From Gorsachius magnificus (lineage: Eukaryota > Chordata > Aves > Pelecaniformes > Ardeidae), in assembly GCA_034008185.1 (NCBI GenBank), contig CM067081.1:18723821-18787820 (forward strand): 64,000 nt of DNA. The letters are read 5' to 3'. The notes beneath the pieces are model-generated. The model saw only the letters and a program-made list of their open reading frames with translations, did no database searches and was not told the origin of the DNA. Below, piece by piece: positions 21,301-34,579 of this stretch (the first letter of the stretch is position 1; every line of letters starts with the position of its first letter). Both the position numbers and the translations under genes were made by a program.

Positions 21301-24300
21301 AAAGTTACTGCACCGTAAAAAGCTGTACTGTTCAAGCATGGAATCACTGTAAAAAGTGCTTTTAAAAGCATTTCAGAATTTTTTTCCCTACCAGAGTAGG
21401 AATAAGTCATAGGATCTTCTCCCTTTTGAGAAAAATCAAAGCAATATCTACGCAGTGATACAGTGGGATAACCTCAGTTTCTGCAGATGCAGGAGGAAAA
21501 ATTACTTCCTTGAGTTTTCTTCCTGTTACATATGATCTTTCATGATCTCAGAAAAAAATATATGTATGAGATGCTGTAAGTGTTATCTCAAAGTAATATA
21601 CTTTGTGGTTTTAAATTCAGCAGCTTGTGCAGAAGGTCAAATTGGCTGTTCTTATAAACTGGTCTGTTTGCGACAGCCCTATCTGACTGCATAATCACAG
21701 TTACAGAACTCGAGAAAATACTTACTTTGTAGAAGAGGGATTTAAATTACTCTTTATCTCAAGTGGTTCCATCTTGGATTACTGTTTTGAATAGAAGAAG
21801 ATCACTTGCAATGTGGAGAATACGGATATCTTCCCAGTCAGCAGTGTTTCTTATTTAGGATCTTTTTAGGAAAGGATTTTTCTGCTGAAAAGTTTTTAAG
21901 AGGTTGTTGTTTAATCTAGAATAAGATGTGTCAAAGTGAATGCACATGTTTAAAATCCATTTTCCACATTGGCAGGTGATCTGCCCTTGTTCCTTATTTT
22001 CTTGCTTTTCGTAAGTTTTTCTCTGCTGTTAAGACTCTCCAGCCATCTTTACATTCTGGAGTTGTGCACTTTCTGGGTAAGTGGTGTTTGGGGTCCTTCC
22101 AGCTGTGATCAGTGAGTGGCTCCTGGCACAATGTGAAAACACTTGCAATCAAAATGGAAAACATTTCTTACCATCCTAGAAATCTTGTCTTTCAGACAGA
22201 TTATTCTTAACTGAACAAATGTCATCTGCTGTACGTGACCCATGCATTCTCTGAAACTGCTTTAGAAACTATTGCTTTTTTTGCGGGAGATGAGTATTTC
22301 CCTTATCTCTTAAGGTACATATCTAGATTTTTGTGTTTTAAATTGAGATCTCCAGTGAGATGGCAATAGGACCAACGTGTTAGGCCATAGAGACTACCTG
22401 TAAAGAACAGATCTGTCAGCAACACCTTGGGTTTTTTTTTTTTTTTTTTTTTTGTAAGTAGTGATAACAGATTCCTAGGCATAAACCTATTTTTAATTCC
22501 TTTTCTCTCATCTGTTTCAAATTACTTTTTCAAAGGCTTGATTTTTCACTACACCAAGCTAGGTGAACTTTCCCATCTCACTGGGTTGAGAATGAGCATG
22601 GGGCAAGCTGGGAAGGGGTCATGATTGGACATGGTGGCCCAGTTGTGCTAACACAAGCTGCAGCAGCTGCACTGTACTACCAGCTCCAGGCTGTCTTCTT
22701 TGGTGTGCCTGATAGCTCCAGCTTGCTGCTTCACTTAAGGCAACGTTGCAATTCATGTGTGTGCCCAGGAGCTCACTTAAGGCTCAAATGGGATAATTCT
22801 TTGGTGGTTGAGAAGTGCAGTAAAGTCCAGCCACGAGATGCCTTTCAAGAGAGGTTTTCTTAATTTTGGGAAATTTCTCAGGAGGCCACATTCTTTGAAT
22901 TATGAGGATGGTAATAAAGCCTGAAAAATGGACAAGTTGCAGCTTTTTAGGCAGTACTCATAAAAGTGCTTCAGGAATGGGAATGTGTTACTTAGTTCAT
23001 ATTGCTTAAATTGGTATGGTCCAGCTATTGACCCATGCACCTGATGTGTCCTGCAACAGAATTCCCAACAATTCACTTCAGTTCCCGTCAGAAGACTGGA
23101 GACATCTCTTTGGATGGCAGAAGTATCTTCCATTGCCAAATGTTGAACCTTTTCTTGCAAATAGTCTGGTACTTAGAGCTCGAATGGCAACGCCTCTTCT
23201 ATCTCCTTGCTTGTGCCTTCATGTGACCTGGCTGCAGTGTTGGCCTTGGCATGACGATGGGGGAGAGATGGGTATGTCTGATAGTGCCACGTGTCTTCCC
23301 TTTGCTGGTTTCAGAGCATTCTTTGCTCAATCAGTGACGCATTTCCATCAGCTTTGGTTGTGAAACTTCATTGCTAAACTGTAAGGATTTTCAGTATGCA
23401 CAAGACTTCCAGGTCTGAGCTGTACATTTCAGTGAATAGCTAACAAGAAACACATTTGCTCATATGTTATCCCTGTAGGCTTATTTTTCTGTCTACGCAG
23501 AATGCAAAATCCACATTTATTCAAAAGTAGTACAATTAAATTTAAAGGGAGGAGGTTGTAAAAAACCAAAGTTTATTCATGATGATGAAATAACTATAAC
23601 ACATAGATTGTGTTCATTCCTTATTGTCTGTAAAGTCCAGTGCATTCCTCTATAAATAATTACTAGTTCGATTTCAGCTTGACTTTCTTCCAAGGATCTT
23701 TAAAATATGAATATTATGGCTCAGATGGGATAACCAGAACATAAGTTTTCCCAGAGACAGTAGCAGAGTTGTAAATGCAGCTCAGGAGGAGAGATTTCTT
23801 GGAGTGTTAGAATGCAATTCATTGCCTGCCATAAATTGTAAGACCATTAGTATTATGAATGACAGATGTTTGTTCCACTTTCAAAACAACTGTCATAAAT
23901 GAATATAGAAGTTCTTAAAAGCTTGGAAGAATGCTGTTGTCCCAGAGGTAGTCTTAATATTAAATATAAGGCATAGATTTGTTTAAAAAAAAAATCTGCT
24001 TTGCTAAAAGGTTTTACTGTTTGTAGTGGCTGATATTTTAAATGAATGTGTAAAAAAAATAGTGTGAGTTCAGTAGTATGAGAGGCATATTGCATGCTGT
24101 ACTTACTGAAGATGTAATCAAACTCCTTTTTTGTGTAGAAGGTCATTGTAATAGGTGGAATTTATACTAGGGGTTTTTTTACATGTTAATGGAGTTTTGT
24201 ATGCGTTTGAAAACTATAGTGCTTGAAGTTATGGAGCCAGATTATAGTCTAAGGATTCGTCTCCCATCTCAAATTGTTTAGAGATAAGGTGGGAAAGCAT

Positions 24301-27300
24301 TACCTTTCCTTTGGGGCTTATTAAGGTAGGGGAAGCTGATGCTCGAGTCAAAAGATATTTGATTCAGAACTACCTTGATATAAAAGCTCATGTATGTGCA
24401 TAATTTCATGGCATGGTCAATGGAACAATTCTCTAAAAATGTGTGGAACAAACTGTAATGCAGACTTAAGAAAAAGAAATGGTATGTTTTTCAAAGATCA
24501 GTGGAAGTTATCTTGCTTATGTGACATCTCTGTGACATGAAAGATAAGAGTTCTTGTTAGTGTAAAAGTGGAACTGGTTTTAAGATGAGGAATAAAAGTG
24601 GTCCTTTTTGGTTCAGTACTGTAACCCGGTGTTGCATCTAATTTGGGTTGCTCTTTTTTATTCAATACTTTAAAAGTTCCATGCTTTTTAGAAATATTAA
24701 GCCCTAATGTTTTTAGAAGCAGAAGCTTGGTTAAGTAATCAACTTCTGAAATAATTGATAGCTAAATCAGTCACATTTGGTCATAAGGTTTATAAATTCT
24801 GTAGATGCATTGGATTCGTGTCTGACACCTGACAGTGCAGAGCTGAAATGTCTTTTTCCTGATTTGTGTCTTTTTAATTTTAGTATCCATCAAAGTTTGT
24901 CTTTGACCTTCCTTCTGAGTAGTTTGGCCAGGTACAGAATGTGTTCATGATAGCAGATGTCTTTTAAGAAGGTAACTTCTAAGGAATGCTGAGAATTCAG
25001 ACTTGGAAGTGGGCTAGCTTAGAGTTAAAATTTGTGGAATATGCTTTACTCATGCTCTATATTTTATTTATTTTTATTGTGCTCAAAGTGAGAACCCAGG
25101 AATTTGTAACAGCTTCTTCCACTTACGTTCTTAATGCTGAATATCAAACTGCTGTTTTGTGCAATGGTGGTTTGTGAGGAATAAGAGAATACTATACAAA
25201 GTAATAGCCATACTGAATTCTAAAAGCAAAATTAATTAGTACATTGCTGTAAAATCAGTGACTTCTTTCAATAATTCATAGAAATACTTCCTAAAAGCCT
25301 CAAATATAGGAGTTTGTTATTACAGAAGGAACATAAACACACTCTTGTGGAAACCAAAAGCATAATTTCTTATCCTTGTAGATGAAACTTTGTTCTCTAT
25401 TGTGCTTTTCGGTATTTCTCTTTTGTCTATTTATCACTAGTACACTTTATTTTAAAAATTATTTTGGAACTATGGAGTGCTGTATAGGCTTTTATGGAAT
25501 ACTAAAGATATGATTTTATTGTGAAGCCATTTTAAAAAAAAAGGTGATAGAGCTACCGTATGAAATAGAAATATTAGAGTTAAAACATGGTGGAACAGTC
25601 TTTTTTTTTGTTCACTTTGAAGACAGCTGAAAAGACTGATTATATTCAAAGATTTTAAACTGAATTTTAGCATACTTCAGATAATAAAGTGACTGAAGAT
25701 TTGTCATAGGTTCAAATACGGATTAAACATGTTTTTTTCATTTCTTAATTAATGTCCTGTTGCAGCATTTGTTGTTGTTTTTAACTACAAATCGAGTCCT
25801 GATCCTTTCAGGGTCTAATGCTCTGATTAGGTTGAGCCCTGTCACTGGGGTGTTGCAGAGAAACACATCAAACATATCTTGTTCTTTTTATAAAAGTATT
25901 TCAGCTATTTTTACAAAAGGGTAGGATGATTTGCCTTTATGACTCCTATTTGCAAGAGCTGTTTTTGAGGTTGTTCTCTGTCCTGGTTTATTTTTCAACA
26001 CACATTTTCTTGGTGAGTTTACACGCATTCCTATTCAAAGATTGTTCTTAAGCTTAAATGTTTTTTTTCCTCCCTCTCCTGCATTTATCCCACATATGTT
26101 TACGTACTCCCTCTGGTGCTTTGTTCTCAAAAGATGGGCTCTTCACCCTAGTGACTGTTCTCTGCATGTGCTCCATCTGAATTCACCGTGACTGGGTCTG
26201 AGAAGCTAGAGGTGTGCACAGTGTGCCATGCGAGTTCACGCCACTGCCTTCCGTAGTCACATTAATCCTCGTCGGCTTCTACTGGCAATGGCTTGCCCAA
26301 GAGGTCTTAGCCTTTGTATTTGCCTCTTCTGTGGCTGCGTGAACAGTGGGGCCCACAGTCATCCTGTGATGGAAAATGCCCAATTCCTTTTCTTGTTCTT
26401 TCCTCAGTTTAAGCTCTCACTTTAAATTTTGAATTCTGAGTAGCCCTTGCGCTTTGTGCTATTGAATTTCATCTCATTTTTATGTGTCTCGTTTTCCAGG
26501 CTATCTCATTCTTTTGAGTAACCTGTTGCTCATTCTCTTGAGCTGGCAACAGCTCCCAGCTTTGTGCCACCAGGACATTTCATTGCTAACTCCACTGGGC
26601 AGAGCGGGGACCACGGGACTGACCGGGGTGCGTCACTGGAGCTGTCTTTCAGTACAGATTGTTGTAGTCACCATTTGTAACTATTCTAATCCTTGACCTT
26701 TTATTTTTTTTTTACTTCAGCTAATAATTTTCAGTGTGGTACTATGTTAAATGTTCCACCGAAATGTAAATGAATTAGTCCTGTTATATTGGCTTTGTCT
26801 AGAGAGTCAAGATAACATTTTTATTACAAATGTGCCTTTGGCATCTCTGTGCTATAATATATTCCTCATTCCAATTTCCATTCCATTTTTGTAATCTATC
26901 ATTCCTCCAAAACTCGCTTTTCTGCTTTGTGTCCTGTTGAGGTCAGACTGAGGGGCTGTAATGGTCTGGAGTAGCCTGGGTCATATTTCCTTTCCCTTCA
27001 CCATTTTTTGTAAGTATTGCCATTTCCAATTCTGCATCACCTGTCACTTCTAGTAAGAAAGATTTATTAAAAAAAAGAAATCTTCTACTAGTTTCGTGAT
27101 TGCATGTGCTAATATTTTCAGAATTCCATGACAAGGATTATCTGATTGTTTAATGCGTGAATTGGGAAAAAATAAAATAATAATTAGCAAAAATATTTTG
27201 TAAAATTTTTTTGCTTCCAAGTGAGTGGCCAGTTTTCATGTCCTAGTTCCTGGAAGCTGAGTTGCCTTTACCCATGTAGTACCTTAGCAGTCTTACTGAG

Positions 27301-30300
27301 AGTTGAGTTAACATTCCGGTGAGTTTATGTTCAATGTCTACCTCACTCATATGGCTTGGCAGTCTCACTTTTTTATTTGTTTTAATTTTAGTTGTGTTGC
27401 TGAGGAACTCTTTATTGCTTCCTTCACAAAGTCTTGGCTTGTGACCCTCACTTTACACCTTCATCTTCTCACGGTCAATATGTGTTGTTGGGTGGTGATA
27501 GGAGTTCCCCCTTTTCTTCTGTCTACTCCTGTTCTCCATTTTGAGGTGATTATTCTATTTCGATCTAGACCAGAATTTCTGGTCCTCTTCGCTACAGATA
27601 AAGGTCTAAATCCTGCCTGAATGTTTTACCATGAGAGCCTCTCTTGGATTAATGCAATATTTACACCTAATTGCCTTGTTCCTAAAGGGAAAGAAAGAAA
27701 ATGACAACAAACTGAGCAGGCTTCTCAAAATCTGCACGCTTTTCCAGTTGTGTGACGTGATGAAGGTATTTCTACCTTTGCTGCTGCTTCAGAAGCAACA
27801 GGGAAAATCTTAGTGTACTTCAGCATATCAGCCTACTACGCTTTAGTCACTGTATCCTGGCAACTGAAAGTATTTTTAAATGAGCATTTTGGTTTTTTCA
27901 TCAGTCTTCTCATTTTCATCAGTCTAAAAATTGTAAAACTGAAAACTTCCAACAAGCCACCACAGAATTCTAGAGGAGTGAGAAGGACTGAGAAAATACT
28001 AATGTTTATTTTAAACGAAGCAACATCACTTTCATGGGTGCCGCCTTCTAGCAACATCCCTTATGTGTAAGGCATTCAAGATTGAGTTGTATGAAAACTA
28101 CTGAAGGCTCAGAGGAGAGGTGTTTGGGACCAGATGACTGTGGCCATACAGCGCGTCCTGCACTTGTAAGTTTGCTCTGAGTCCTCCCATTTCTTCGTAA
28201 CAGATTTTTAACTCAGTCTCATAACCAAGTGCTGGGAGTTAGGCAGAGTTTAGACTATCTGAATATATATTGCTGAAACAATTGAAAACTTCTGATTGTT
28301 TCTGCTGGGGACAGGGATGTGTGTTATTTTTAAACTTAAAACCAAGTTGAAAACATTATAATTAATCAAACTTCTCTATAAACTTCTGTATAAATTTGAC
28401 TTGTTAAAGTTGACTCCTGCAAAGAAAGGAGGTGTGGAGGCTTTCAGCTCAAAGGCAAAATGTTTCAAAAGATATTGGAAGGCAGATTAGACTGTGGACA
28501 ATTATTGAGTGCTAAGACAAGTAGTTGCTAGTGCTCTGAGATTTAGTACCTGTTTGTAGAGGTGGCTGTGCTTACCATTATCAAACTCTCTCATGCAACT
28601 TTGAGCAGGCATCCTTTTTGGCAGGGATTACTACCAAGGCATTTCTGTAGTGGAACAAAAGCAAAACCCTAGCAGACTGATTCAGTCATATTGGCTGTGC
28701 CAGTTCATATGGATGTTGGACCCTCTAGTATTTTATTTTTTTTTTCTTACCACAATTTGCTGGGTTTGGAGAGCAGCATTGCTCTATGTGCTTCATCTGT
28801 TTGTGATGGCAGTGGCACCAGGCACATGAGCACTTTTTCTCATGTTTATTAGTACTTGAGGTTCTCCTTGTGTACTTTAAGATCTCAGAGTAAGTTTTGC
28901 TACTTTTTTTACCTGGATTCTCAAACTTATTTAAGGTGCATTTCCATCTTACAGCATGGCTGTGATGCTGGCTGACCGTTACTGAAAGGGCTGCATGTCC
29001 CTGCTTTGCTGGCTCCTTCTCCCCTCCATGAGGCTACAGGTGTGCTTGTCTGACCCTGAGAGCAAAAACAGCAGTTTACACTCTTCTTAGTGTTAACTTT
29101 CTGCCAATTTTAAATCCATGAAGAGGCTTTTCTCAGGGTTGGGAAAGGGCCTGTGCTAGCGAAGGGCAGTGATGAGAGTGTTTGGAGGAGCGGCGCACAG
29201 GAACTGCAAGACTGTCTGTATTGAATACATGGATATAAGAGTCAAAATACTCAACCTTTTTTAAAGAAGGAAAAAATAGGCATGAAATATTGTTTATATG
29301 GTTGCTATTGTGGCTTCCCTGTCAACCTTTAGTTGTGAAGAAATTATGTCTTTCCAGATTATCCTTGATTGACATTTGGTTGGAAGAAACTGGCTACGTT
29401 CTTCTTGGGTCTCTTGCCGGCAATGAGCGACTCACTCACTTGACCCCTCTTTTTTTTTTTTTTCTCCTCTTCTGAGGCGTGTGTTCCTTGTTTGCTGTGC
29501 TCGAGCCGTTACCCCAGCCGGGTCTCCCATACTGAGCTGTTGGCTTGTTTGGTGCATGGGATTGTGGAGGAGGCCCTGATGTGGCTCTGAGATCGGTTGT
29601 GCACTCCCTATTTGGGAGCTAAATTCAAATAAGCCTCCTCTCGAAGCTAAACCCTCACAGAGTGACAGCTGGTGTTACCTCTTCTTTCTCTTTTAAGTGG
29701 CCTGAGTAAGGCCGTGCTAGGGGGAGGCCAAGTGAATGCTCTTACTTGTGTCGGCTTTTGCGTTTAGAGGCCTCTAAAGGTGAAGGAGCATGTGCTGTCT
29801 ATGTCAGTCTAAAGATGAAATAAAACGCTAAAATAAAGTCATGGTTATCATTCTAATCTATTGCTGAAAAACTTACATTACTCAAATGAAAAAATACCAA
29901 ACATTTATTTTCCTTCAAAAAAACCCCCCCGCAATCTTTGCTATTTGCGGTCATAGCCTGTGAGGGATATCACTGTGGTGTGGTAACTCAGTAGGCACAG
30001 TTTTTGGGTTTACCATGTGCAAAAGGAGGAAAAGAGAGAGCTGAGATAAATATATTTATCGTTGGAAAATAACTTTTTTCTTACTTTCCGATGGCAGATC
30101 AGGAGAATGTAGTGAACAAAATGTTTTAAGAGATTTCAGCCTTGGCGGCTGCTGCTGTGTTCCTGGGGCCGTGCCTGGCGGCTTTTGAGGGAGAAAGGGA
30201 ATGTCACACTGCTCACGGGTGGTCAAATATATTCAACCTTAAAGAAAAACAGCATGAAAGTGTGGTCTTCTCATCTCACCTTTTGACCTAAGATTCCTCT

Positions 30301-32136
30301 GCAGAGTATTTTTAAGCTATAATTTTAATGATGTTATGGCATTTATTTAATAACTTGTCTGCCTTCATGATTATGCAGAAAAGGCTTTTTATTTATTTTT
30401 TTTTTAGAATAAAGGTGTCTTAACTACTAGAAAATACAGTTGCGTTAAAAAAAGGATCTTTATTCTTTAACTAAAAAAGCCCCAAATTTTCAGTTCATTA
30501 AATGTCAGCTCAGCCATGCCTTCTTGCTGTATCATTCAGTGATTACGTGTGTCTGAATGTTTCAATTGAACTGCCCTGCACTAAGATATTATGTGCAGCC
30601 TGGGAGAGAAGGAGTAATTCTGGTTCTTCTGGAGACTGAAAAATTACAAGTTCCAGAACATAGAATGTCCTCAGCACATCTGAAGGCCTTCAGGGTTTTT
30701 TTTTCATCCAAACCAAGGTGGCCTTCCCCTCCCCTTCCTACTTGTGTCCCCTCACCCCCATTTTGAGTGTGGGCCTTGTTTCATGTTGAATATTAGTGGG
30801 GGATGAATAGGCAGGATCTTCCACCTGCTGGAAAGCGAGAAAAGATTTCAATGCTGTCATTCTTGGATATCCAAAAGGTGCAAAGCAGGTGAAGGTTTTC
30901 CTAGCTCCTCAACTCCACTCTAATGTGTTACAGGGTTTCGGTTGAGGTTGGTTTGTTTAGTTGATTTTTTTTATTTTTTTTTAATGTTTTGTTTTTAGGT
31001 TTTTTTGGAAGCGACAGACAAAAGGTGGCTACATTTGAAGTAATTTGGTTCAATATCAAAGACATTTTCATGCTCTTATTTCTAATTTTCCATGTTTTGT
31101 TGGAAATAGCATCTTCATGGTGGCCTTTTCTTGCTTACAAAAATGGAAGCTCTGGAATAGGGAGGATGAATAGCAGTCAACAAAATCATGGGTTTTGCTC
31201 GTTAATTGATGTTGTATGAGGAACATTTATTCATTTACTATAGATGTAATTCTCAGCTTAGGATGACTGCAAGCAGTTTGTCTACTTCTCTTGGCCGTAG
31301 AAGTGCTGGAGCGTTCCTGTTGGATTTTACCAGAGGAAGATTGTGTTGTAATGATGCGTTACCTTGTAATGACAGCAAGGGGTGGAATGAAAACATTTTG
31401 ATCTGGCACTGCAGTTCTAGTCGTATTAATCATCTTTGTATACTTCTTGTATATTTTGAGTCTGAGGCAGTCTTTGAGTTATTGATACATCTTAGCTTGT
31501 ATGTGTTTCTCTGAAATATATTTTTCTACCAACCTTAACCCTAAGAATAAATGAAAGCTATGTTAATATGTTTATTTTTGAATTACAGTCTTCTGGAATG
31601 TCTTTATCTTCATTTAGTCAGGCATACTCAATTATAATTTAATTTACTTTTTGCCTAGAAATATGTGAAGTAGTTCACTATTCTCTGTTACACCTTTCTT
31701 TTAAATAAACTGCATGAGAAGTCATGGGCTTGTGTTGTAATGGAGATTTTCAAGATAATGCAATGGCTGTACTGAGAAGTTCTTGGTCCAGTGCATTAAA
31801 TAGAGGCATCTTTCAGAGTGAGATATTATAGAATTACTATAACTCACAAGTTTCCTAAATAGTGGCTTTGTCCATATTAGATATTATAATAAACTTAGTT
31901 ATTACTTTTTGCCTTATTTCTTATATACTATTCTCTTACTTAAAATTTTGGAAAATGAGGTGCAGTGATTTTGCAGATCAATGACAAAAACTGTTGATGC
32001 ATAGAGATACTAGGACTATATGTACAATTACATTATTTATATTACTCAATTCAAATGTTTGTTTTGTGGGCTGGGGGAGCTTGGCTCTTCACTAAAGCAT
32101 TCTTTAAAATCTTCATGTTCTGTGAAGGAGTCGTGA
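18348..32136. other. Long intronic stretch, no gene or repeat element recognised
   Basis: Nearly 14 kb of AT-rich sequence. It contains homopolymer tracts (for example a T run at about 22432-22453 and a C run near 20486) but no CR1 or LTR segment I can recognise, no splice-flanked exon resembling DDX10, and no tRNA-like fold noticed. All frames of up to about 115 codons lack motifs. Old, diverged transposons could be missed by eye. Confidence 0.4.
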
Positions 32137-32350
32137 GTGTGTCTGTGTGTATACGTATACACACACATATGTGTGTGTCTGTGTGTATACGTATACACAC
32201 ACATATGTGTGTGTCTGTGTGTATACGTATACACACACATATGTGTGTGTCTGTGTGTATACGTATATACACACATATGTGTGTGTCTGTGTGTATACGT
32301 ATACACACACATATGTGTGTGTCTGTGTGTGTGTATATATATATATATAA
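32137..32350. repeat. 36-bp palindromic tandem repeat (alternating purine/pyrimidine)
   Basis: Five head-to-tail units of exactly 36 bp (ATACGTAT at 32151, 32187, 32223, 32259 and 32295), ending in a (TG)n(TA)n tail. Each unit contains two perfect palindromes, GTGTATACGTATACAC and ACACACACATATGTGTGTGT. Purine and pyrimidine alternate almost throughout. The fourth unit carries a CA-to-TA variant. Because 36 is divisible by three and the unit has few stops, spurious long frames appear on both strands. Confidence 0.97.
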
Positions 32351-32902
32351 AATGACAAAAAAAAACCCAAGGGAAAAGAAAAAAGAAAGAGAGCAGAAGG
32401 AGAGTGGAAGATAGGGAGGAAAAAAGCATGAAAAATTGATTGTGCAATGCTGTTCATTCATGGTTTGTTCTGGTATCATGGAATTTTATATCAGGGTGAA
32501 ACATTAACATTTTTTTTCATTGTAGAAAATGAAAGCAATGAAAATTTTCTCAGGGATGGAAGGATACAGATGCACTTTTTTTTTCAGGATTGGGTTTAAA
32601 TTTGTAGATGATAAATGCTGCTGCGAGGGTACAGGGATTGTATTTCAGAAGACGTTTCAGGAGTAGGAATTTCTAAATTACCTGTAAAGAAATAAGAGGA
32701 AATAGTTAAAGCAGAAGTAAACCTCTTAACACGAATGGGGGATAGGGGTGTGTATGGAATAAAAAATCCTTTCTCTCCTCTAAATTCATAGTTGGAAGTG
32801 CAGAGCTACTGATGGAACCCCCGATGTCCTGCAAAGACAGTTGATGTTGAAAATGCTGGTGTCTTTGCCATAGTTTAGATGGTTATTATTTTTAAGTTGT
32901 AA

Positions 32903-32978
32903 TTCAAAGAATAAGTTCAGTAATTTAATGTAAATTTTGCTTCAAAGAATAAGTTCAGTAATTTAATGTAAATTTTGC
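32903..32978. repeat. 38-bp perfect tandem duplication
   Basis: A 38-bp unit beginning TTCAAAGAATAAGTTCAG is present twice in exact tandem (starts at 32903 and 32941). The absence of differences between copies points to a recent duplication. Confidence 0.95.
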
Positions 32979-34018
32979 TTCATCAACATTTTTTTTAATC
33001 TTTGCTTTTTTTACTTGCTTGCCAGGAAGAGAAACTTCAACCTCTGTTTAGTCTTTGCCAAAACTCACAATTTTGTCTTGATAGCAGCTGCTGAACTGAA
33101 CAGTAAGGTATCACATGGAGTATGCATTCATTCATAGAAAAAGCGTAATAATTCAGTAGAAAATTATTTTACTTGTTTTCAGTGTTTTGGAAGTATTCCA
33201 GAGAAATACTGCTATGTGGTGTTGGTTAGAAATGGGAGTAAGATTCATCACTGAAGAACCATTTAATAAAGGTTTCTGTTCTTAAACTTGGTTCTTGTCT
33301 GTGATTGGAGAGAAATACTGGGCATGGAGCCATTTGCTGGCACCTCTTTCTCCTTTTTTCTGCTATCATAGTTTATACAGAAGTAAAAATAATTTTCTAA
33401 ATAAATGTCTTTTTTTTAAACACAAGAAATTGTAGCAAATACCTGTCTAAAACATAGAACCAAGCTCATCATGTGAATATATTGCAGAAAATTCCAGGGT
33501 TTTTAGCAAGTTGTAAATTGGCAAGTTCTTTAATCCTCACTCGTGCATTTAGTGTTAAATACTGAGATTTTAAACTTAGTTCTTTTGAACTTTCATGGCT
33601 TAATTTAATTTGGTTTATAGAAAATAGTAGTATGTTGTTCACTAAGACATCCTCTCTAACCAAACTCCTGCACCCAAACACAAAACTCTAATGAAATTCA
33701 GTTCAGATGTAATCTTCTGCCCTGACGGTAATCAAAAAATCAAAACCAAAGGCAAGCACCATCTAAGCGTGTGGTTGCCATAGTACAGTTTTGTCTTTGC
33801 TATGGTTTCTTGTATCTGTTGCTGTTTCCTTGATCTGAAGAGCAATTTAAAGGGGAATGATAGTGTGGTGAACTGCTGGTCCTGTGGTCTTTGTCCATAA
33901 TGTAGTTAGCAGTACTGAATAGTGGTTATTAGAAGCTTTTCTTATTTCCTCTATTTTTTTTTTTGTTTCTGTTGCTATGATTTTTTGAAGGCTTTGTATC
34001 TGTGCTATTCTGTATGCT

Positions 34019-34097
34019 GAGTGCTCTTTTTTCTTTTGAATACCAACCTGGATTTATCCTTACCTTCACAACTGTTACTGTAAAAACCATGTTCAGT
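34019..34097 (+). repeat. Diverged direct repeat, copy A
   Basis: About 79 bp aligning with 34500-34579: both contain a TTTGA(A/G)TA(C/G)CAACCTG segment followed by ACCTTCACAACTGT and a TAAAA...TCAGT end. I estimate roughly three quarters identity by eye. The pair is either an old local duplication or two fragments of an unrecognised transposon. Confidence 0.75.
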
Positions 34098-34499
34098 TCT
34101 CTCTGTAGCTTGTTCTACCCTAGAAAGTGGTCTCTTTCAAAATCAACATTTTTTCAATAGGTTTAGAAAGTAAATAATGTGTAGATGTAGCAAGTAATTT
34201 ATCTGTCCAGAATTTTCCTGTTCAAACCGCAATACTGCGTAAGGAATTACCAACCAATAATTTTAACTTTGTGCTTTTTCAGTATCTTGGTTGAAATCTT
34301 GCATGATACTAGTTATAAAAACCAAAATAACACAAACACCCACACCCTGAAAAAAACCATCCCAACACAACAAGAATCCCATCAATCTATCCTTTTAATC
34401 TAACCACTTGAAAAATTCAAGATCATGTTGAGCTTGATACTTGACTGATGTGCTTTAAAAATTCAGAGGGAAGCAACAGAACAACATGTAAGGAGTACT

Positions 34500-34579
34500 G
34501 AGTACTGGTTTTGTCTTTTGAGTAGCAACCTGCCTATTTCCACACCTTCACAACTGTCATGGTAAAAGCTGTGCTCAGT
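34500..34579 (+). repeat. Diverged direct repeat, copy B
   Basis: Second copy of the repeat at 34019-34097, same orientation, about 480 bp downstream. Similarity stops shortly after TCAGT on the 3' side. Confidence 0.75.

Noticed and set aside
32046..32479. Overlapping frames of 67-142 codons with a repeating IYTHI/TYVCV pattern on both strands
   Set aside because: They are translations of the 36-bp tandem repeat, whose period is a multiple of three and whose units have few stops. No start context or non-repeat coding sequence supports a protein.
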